This document shows positions 60,448 through 64,000 of a stretch of 64,000 nucleotides of DNA, piece after piece. The translations under genes were made by a program, and so were the position numbers. The notes under the pieces were generated by a model. It was given only the letters and a program-made list of their open reading frames with translations, ran no database searches and had not been told where the DNA came from. Where the stretch lies: NCBI GenBank assembly GCA_002083635.1, contig MSXP01000005.1, positions 1-64,000 of the forward strand. Direction: 5' to 3'. Source of the DNA: Proteobacteria bacterium ST_bin12 (GTDB taxonomy: Bacteria > Pseudomonadota > Gammaproteobacteria > Burkholderiales > Methylophilaceae). Positions within the stretch are counted from its first letter, which is position 1; every line of letters starts with the position of its first letter.

Positions 60448-62118
60448 TTAAAAATCGTACCAAAAGCGTATATGGCTTAAAAAATCGCCTTTTTCGGTTG
60501 CGGCGCTGTCTCTTAATGCCCATGCCAGGTCTAAATTTAAATTAAAGTTTTTCCAAGCTTTGGCGCGCAGGCCAATGCCGTAACCAGCCAACACAGATTG
60601 CCTATCTTGCCCTGGCAATGGGTCTATCGTTCTAAATTTGGCAATATCGTAAAAAGCCGCTAATTTAGTGTTTTGTAGCCAGTTAACATTTTTAAATAGC
60701 ACTGGTGAAGTCAATTCAAGCGTCGAATGAATACCTTGATCGCCCGCTTCTTCCGATTCCAAATAGCCTCTTACGGTATCTGCACCACCTACTAAAAACT
60801 GCTCATTGGGAATCAGTGGTGAGCCAGAATATTGGCCGTCAATTTTTGCTAATAGTTGAAAATCTTTAGGTAAGTTTTGTGTGCGTTGCAAATCAATTTT
60901 TGCTACAAAGAAATTAGAGCTCGCTCCAACTCTTCTGGCTTCAAACTCTGCTTCATCAGAAATAAAACCACGCAAGCCTACGTTTACGCCTGTGTTTAGC
61001 TGCGTTCTGCCTGTGGCGCCTTGCCAAGTTCCACTGTAGGAGGCTGATAACGGCGCGTAAGTTACAGGCGTTTCAAAATCGGTGCCGAAGACAATGGTTT
61101 GCCCGAAATCTTTGTAATCAATCCCTAAAGAAATCGAATGGAAGTAGTTATCTAAATTGGGCAAAGGCTTGATTAAACGCGCACCCAAAATAGTACCGTC
61201 ACCCAAAATATTGACACCGCCCACTGTCGCTACGTTACTTTTAGACCTAACGCCGTACAAGGCCAATAAAATATCGCTGGTGTCAAAACGCCATAGGTAA
61301 TTGGCCGATAACACTTGCACTTCATCTGTATTTTCTGGCGAAACTAAGAAGTTAAGTGAAAGGCTGTGCTCTCGCTGCCATAAGTTATCATATTTAATCG
61401 TGCCGCCTAATCTTGGCTTGGTCGTATCGCGGCTATAGCGATTATTGAGCTCTAAGTTTGCATGCAGTGGCAGTGTGTCTTCTACTTTTAAATCCACCTC
61501 TACCGTACCAAAGGTTTTACCCGCTCTTAAAACAGGCGTCACGCGTTTATCTGATGAGCGATTTAAGCGCGTAATATCGGCTTGCAAAGTAGGAAAATGC
61601 GGCACTTGGCCTTCTTGAACAGATGGCGACAACGCTTTAATGCGACCCAACGAAAAATATTTTGAGTCCTTGACTCTAAACTTAGCGACTTTGCCTTCGG
61701 TAACATTTAAGCGGACTATTTTTTTATCGACATCTTGTTCGGGAATATCTACCAAAACCGTTAAATAACCTGCTTGATGGTAAGTTTTTTCTAGCGCATC
61801 GCGCGCTTTATTCACATCGTCAATCGACTTTTTCTCACCCATGTGCGGGTAAACCGCCGTTTCAATTTGCACATTAGTAAGCTTGGTATTACCGTCTACC
61901 TGAAACTCGTAAATATCGAAATAATTGACTGCTGGTTCAGCTTGTGTGCTTGCTTCTGCTTGAACAGCATCTTTAGGCACTGCTAAATCCTGCTTTTGTG
62001 TAGCAACTTCTGCTTCTGTCGCGATTGGTTCTTCTGCCGCGTACAGCATTTCTACATTCATCAGCAACAGAATGCTTAACACAACTGTGCTTATTGTTTT
62101 GTAATGGTGCTGACGCAT
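60448..62118 (-). CDS. TpsB transporter (ShlB/FhaC/HecB family)
   Basis: This 556-residue outer-membrane protein has a signal peptide (TVVLSILLLMNVEMLYA), a short Ala/Glu/Gln-rich linker, and two POTRA domains (YFDIYEFQVDGNTKLTNVQIE and LNVTEGKVAKFRVKDS). The 16-strand barrel contains the lid-lock motif VRGY in VGGADTVRGYLESEE and ends IRFWYDF with a terminal Phe. It secretes the filamentous haemagglutinin-like protein encoded just upstream. It is followed by the ExbB fusion after 75 bases. Confidence 0.95.
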   Translation of the reverse strand: MRQHHYKTISTVVLSILLLMNVEMLYAAEEPIATEAEVATQKQDLAVPKDAVQAEASTQAEPAVNYFDIYEFQVDGNTKLTNVQIETAVYPHMGEKKSIDDVNKARDALEKTYHQAGYLTVLVDIPEQDVDKKIVRLNVTEGKVAKFRVKDSKYFSLGRIKALSPSVQEGQVPHFPTLQADITRLNRSSDKRVTPVLRAGKTFGTVEVDLKVEDTLPLHANLELNNRYSRDTTKPRLGGTIKYDNLWQREHSLSLNFLVSPENTDEVQVLSANYLWRFDTSDILLALYGVRSKSNVATVGGVNILGDGTILGARLIKPLPNLDNYFHSISLGIDYKDFGQTIVFGTDFETPVTYAPLSASYSGTWQGATGRTQLNTGVNVGLRGFISDEAEFEARRVGASSNFFVAKIDLQRTQNLPKDFQLLAKIDGQYSGSPLIPNEQFLVGGADTVRGYLESEEAGDQGIHSTLELTSPVLFKNVNWLQNTKLAAFYDIAKFRTIDPLPGQDRQSVLAGYGIGLRAKAWKNFNLNLDLAWALRDSAATEKGDFLSHIRFWYDF

Positions 62119-62229
62119 GAAAAAGAAATCCTAAGACTATCAGTGCAGAACCACCGCTTTTTCTGCACCCTAAAATTAAGGCTTGATAGTAATAGGACTA
62201 TGTGACGATAAAATTACAAATAACTACAG

Positions 62230-62287
62230 TTGTTACAATTTTGCCTACTTGTTACAAATGACTTTAGTTTGTTACAAGTAGGCAAAA
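62230..62287. promoter_or_regulatory. triple TTGTTACAA repeat and inverted repeat in the tpsA-tpsB gap
   Basis: Three copies of TTGTTACAA start at 62230, 62249 and 62269, spaced by 19 and 20 bases, about two helical turns. Each is itself near-palindromic (TTGT-T-ACAA). The last two lie within 19-base arms (62239-62257 and 62269-62287) that pair with one mismatch, loop of 11 bases. The region is 112-170 bases before the tpsB start and just past the tpsA stop. It can serve as an operator array for tpsB, or as the tpsA 3' hairpin; a T run for termination is absent. Confidence 0.5.
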
Positions 62288-62291
62288 ATAA

Positions 62292-64000
62292 TTAAGGCTG
62301 ACAATCTCTTTTAACTTTGTCGTCTGGTGCACAAGGCTTAAGCTTAGGATTGGTCGGCGCTAATTCATCGCCTAACGAAATCACCTCAACCGTAATTAAC
62401 GAAGGTAGCGCAGCAAGTTTGTTGCCATCCGTTTTTGCAGATTCTGCTATCTCACTGCCTTGTTTGTTTTGTGCCGTTGGGTCACTAGAAGCGGGTGCAG
62501 TTAATCCAGCAGCACCTGTGCTTGCTACTGGTAAACCCGTTGAAGTACCGCCTACTTTAATATTATCTGCACCAATAATGACACGTGCACCTAAATCAAT
62601 ATCGCCTGCAGAACGAATACCAGCCTCGCCTGCATTAATTTCGCCATAAGGCGCAAACAAACTGGCTCTACCAGGCACACCGCCCGTTGAGGTTAATGCA
62701 GCGATACCACTACCTGTTACCGCGCCAGAAAAGTCAAAGGTTACTTGGCCATTTTGAATAGTAATTAAAGGTGGTGGTGTGCTTGATGCTGTTTTTGCGC
62801 CACGGCCCGCATCAATACTGCCTAAGGCAGAATACAAGAGCAAATCGCTGCCGCCTAATGTAAATACACGCGACTGATTCACTAAAAAGTCATCCCGCAC
62901 GAAGCCTAGCAAATCGCCACCACGCAAGGTGACAATACCTAGCTCGCTATCTGGTTTGGCAATGTCACTTGCCACTGCCAAGCCCGCATTTATTAATCCA
63001 CCTGGTACTAAAATCTCAATAGCGCCGCCACTTTCACTTCTAATTTGACTATAAAAAAGGCTTAAGTCGCCAGGGTTGCTAACTTCTTCATTACCAATAC
63101 TTTCAAACCCGTTCATGATTGAGCCAGTGCTTGCCAATAACGATTGTGTCGTTTCTGGCTGTGCAAAGGTTGGGAACATTGTCAAAATGGCACGTTGTGA
63201 GCGTGAATAATCGCCAAATGAACTATTGTTTACATCCAGCGCATCACGTCCACCCGCTCTTAATTCTGCAAAGTAAACACTATTAATAAAGCCTGTTTGC
63301 GATTCTTTATCTAGCTGTCTAAATGCAGTTAATGCTTGAGCGCCGTCAATACTGCTATCGCCCGTACGCGTGCGTATTAATTGCGTTAGTTGCGGCAGAT
63401 AAATAATAGAGTAAATAGATGATGGATCAACGTAGGTATTTAAAATACCTTCAAAATCAGCAACCGCCGCTGCACCCGCTTGCACAAACAAATCTGCACC
63501 TTGCGCAGGCAAGAAAGGGTTATATAAATTGCCCAGCGAGCGAATACCATCTGAAGTACCTAAATCAATATCTTTATTTGCAGTTACATGCAATCGGCCA
63601 GGGCCAGTGACCTGAATACCACCATCTGAAATTTGCAGTGTGCCGCCACTCTGGCCTGCGTCGTTATAATAAATATTATTACCCGCTTCAATAACAGAAA
63701 TATCGGTTGGGCGAATATTTTGCAAAATCACGTTAGCATCAACCACATCATTACCCGCGCTAATGATGGTTGCTTTTGGCGAAATAAGCGGCGCTGCAAT
63801 AGTGAATGTGCTCGCTCCACTTGCATCTATTTGTACGTTATTAAATGCAATATCATTTAATGCATAAATACGCACTGGCTCAGTATCGTTGGCATGCAAT
63901 AAGCCTGCGGTGTGTGCATTGGCGCCAATAAAACTACTTAATACTGGTGACGGAGTAGAGTTTCTTAAAAATGGTGTTGTTGCCACTGGCAGGCTTGCTG
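62292..64000 (-). CDS. filamentous haemagglutinin-like exoprotein (TpsA, DUF3739), C-terminal part
   Basis: Only the C-terminal part of about 569 residues is in the window; the frame stays open to the right edge, so the gene is longer. The segment has beta-helix-type repeats and the DUF3739 pattern: DLSLFYSQIRSESGGAIEIL, PGGLINAGLAVA, FLVNQSRVFTLGGSDLLLYS, then SIDAGRGAKTASSTPPPL and INAGEAGIRSAGDIDLGA. The last 16 residues hold two Cys separated by nine residues (CAPDDKVKRDC), as in the HMW1 adhesin anchor. It should be secreted by the adjacent TpsB and stay on the cell surface. The N-terminal TPS domain is outside the window. Confidence 0.88.
   Translation of the reverse strand, partial: ASLPVATTPFLRNSTPSPVLSSFIGANAHTAGLLHANDTEPVRIYALNDIAFNNVQIDASGASTFTIAAPLISPKATIISAGNDVVDANVILQNIRPTDISVIEAGNNIYYNDAGQSGGTLQISDGGIQVTGPGRLHVTANKDIDLGTSDGIRSLGNLYNPFLPAQGADLFVQAGAAAVADFEGILNTYVDPSSIYSIIYLPQLTQLIRTRTGDSSIDGAQALTAFRQLDKESQTGFINSVYFAELRAGGRDALDVNNSSFGDYSRSQRAILTMFPTFAQPETTQSLLASTGSIMNGFESIGNEEVSNPGDLSLFYSQIRSESGGAIEILVPGGLINAGLAVASDIAKPDSELGIVTLRGGDLLGFVRDDFLVNQSRVFTLGGSDLLLYSALGSIDAGRGAKTASSTPPPLITIQNGQVTFDFSGAVTGSGIAALTSTGGVPGRASLFAPYGEINAGEAGIRSAGDIDLGARVIIGADNIKVGGTSTGLPVASTGAAGLTAPASSDPTAQNKQGSEIAESAKTDGNKLAALPSLITVEVISLGDELAPTNPKLKPCAPDDKVKRDCQP

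Noticed and set aside
1..64000. CRISPR arrays, insertion sequences, prophage or integrase genes
   Set aside because: No regularly spaced direct repeats with spacers, no transposase or integrase motifs, and no terminal inverted repeats were seen on either strand.

Overview
The window reads as chromosome from a methylotrophic betaproteobacterium, most likely Methylophilaceae (Methylotenera-like). This is an inference. It rests on the gene order lepA-lepB-DUF4845-rnc-era-recO-pdxJ-acpS, the rpoE-rseA-rseB-rseC-degP stress block typical of Beta/Gammaproteobacteria, and an Eps/exosortase-B exopolysaccharide locus of the type common in methylotrophic betaproteobacteria. Base composition leans towards AT. 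No insertion sequence, prophage, plasmid function or CRISPR array is visible.

Layout. 1-130: an initiator tRNA with a boxA-like element behind it. 336-5690: a DUF4197 protein, glycogen phosphorylase and HtpG, the last with a clear sigma-32 promoter. 5853-10808: a polyphosphate block made of ppx, a Lys/Ala-rich histone-H1-like protein, a SixA-type phosphatase and ppk, with a Pho box in front of ppk. 10838-12540: an FeS photolyase-like protein preceded by a tiny DUF2256 zinc protein. 12551-20468: a long co-directional housekeeping run (tcdA, acpS, pdxJ, recO, a hypothetical gene, era, rnc, DUF4845, lepB, lepA). 20636-24884: degP, rseC, rseB, rseA, rpoE. 25114-27782: nadB, a secreted thermonuclease and slyD on the plus strand. 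27802-28533: an AT-rich accessory gene with a HEPN-like motif, convergent with mutS (28530-31118). 31119-32000: a mostly empty stretch with one small gene.

32022-54499 is an exopolysaccharide/exosortase locus on the minus strand. In transcription order it holds a CAAX-type protease, epsL, epsD, epsE, epsF, epsG, exosortase B, epsI, a Wzx flippase, a pyruvyl transferase, a GT4, a Wzy-like polymerase, a GT4, a GT2, a secreted clan GH-A-like hydrolase, two further GT4s and, after a gap, a PEP-CTERM protein that is a plausible exosortase substrate. The set is consistent with a Wzx/Wzy-dependent pathway: repeat-unit assembly in the cytoplasm, flipping, polymerisation, chain-length control by EpsF/EpsG, and export through EpsE/EpsL.

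54597-64000 is a second envelope cluster, also on the minus strand: a very large DUF3739-type filamentous haemagglutinin (TpsA, cut by the window edge), its TpsB transporter, a DUF2341-LamG-ExbB fusion, two ExbD proteins, TonB, a porin and a periplasmic coiled-coil protein. Coupling a two-partner secretion pair to a dedicated, decorated Ton motor and a porin, with an HMW1-like C-terminal cysteine pair on the exoprotein, is the most unusual arrangement in the window.
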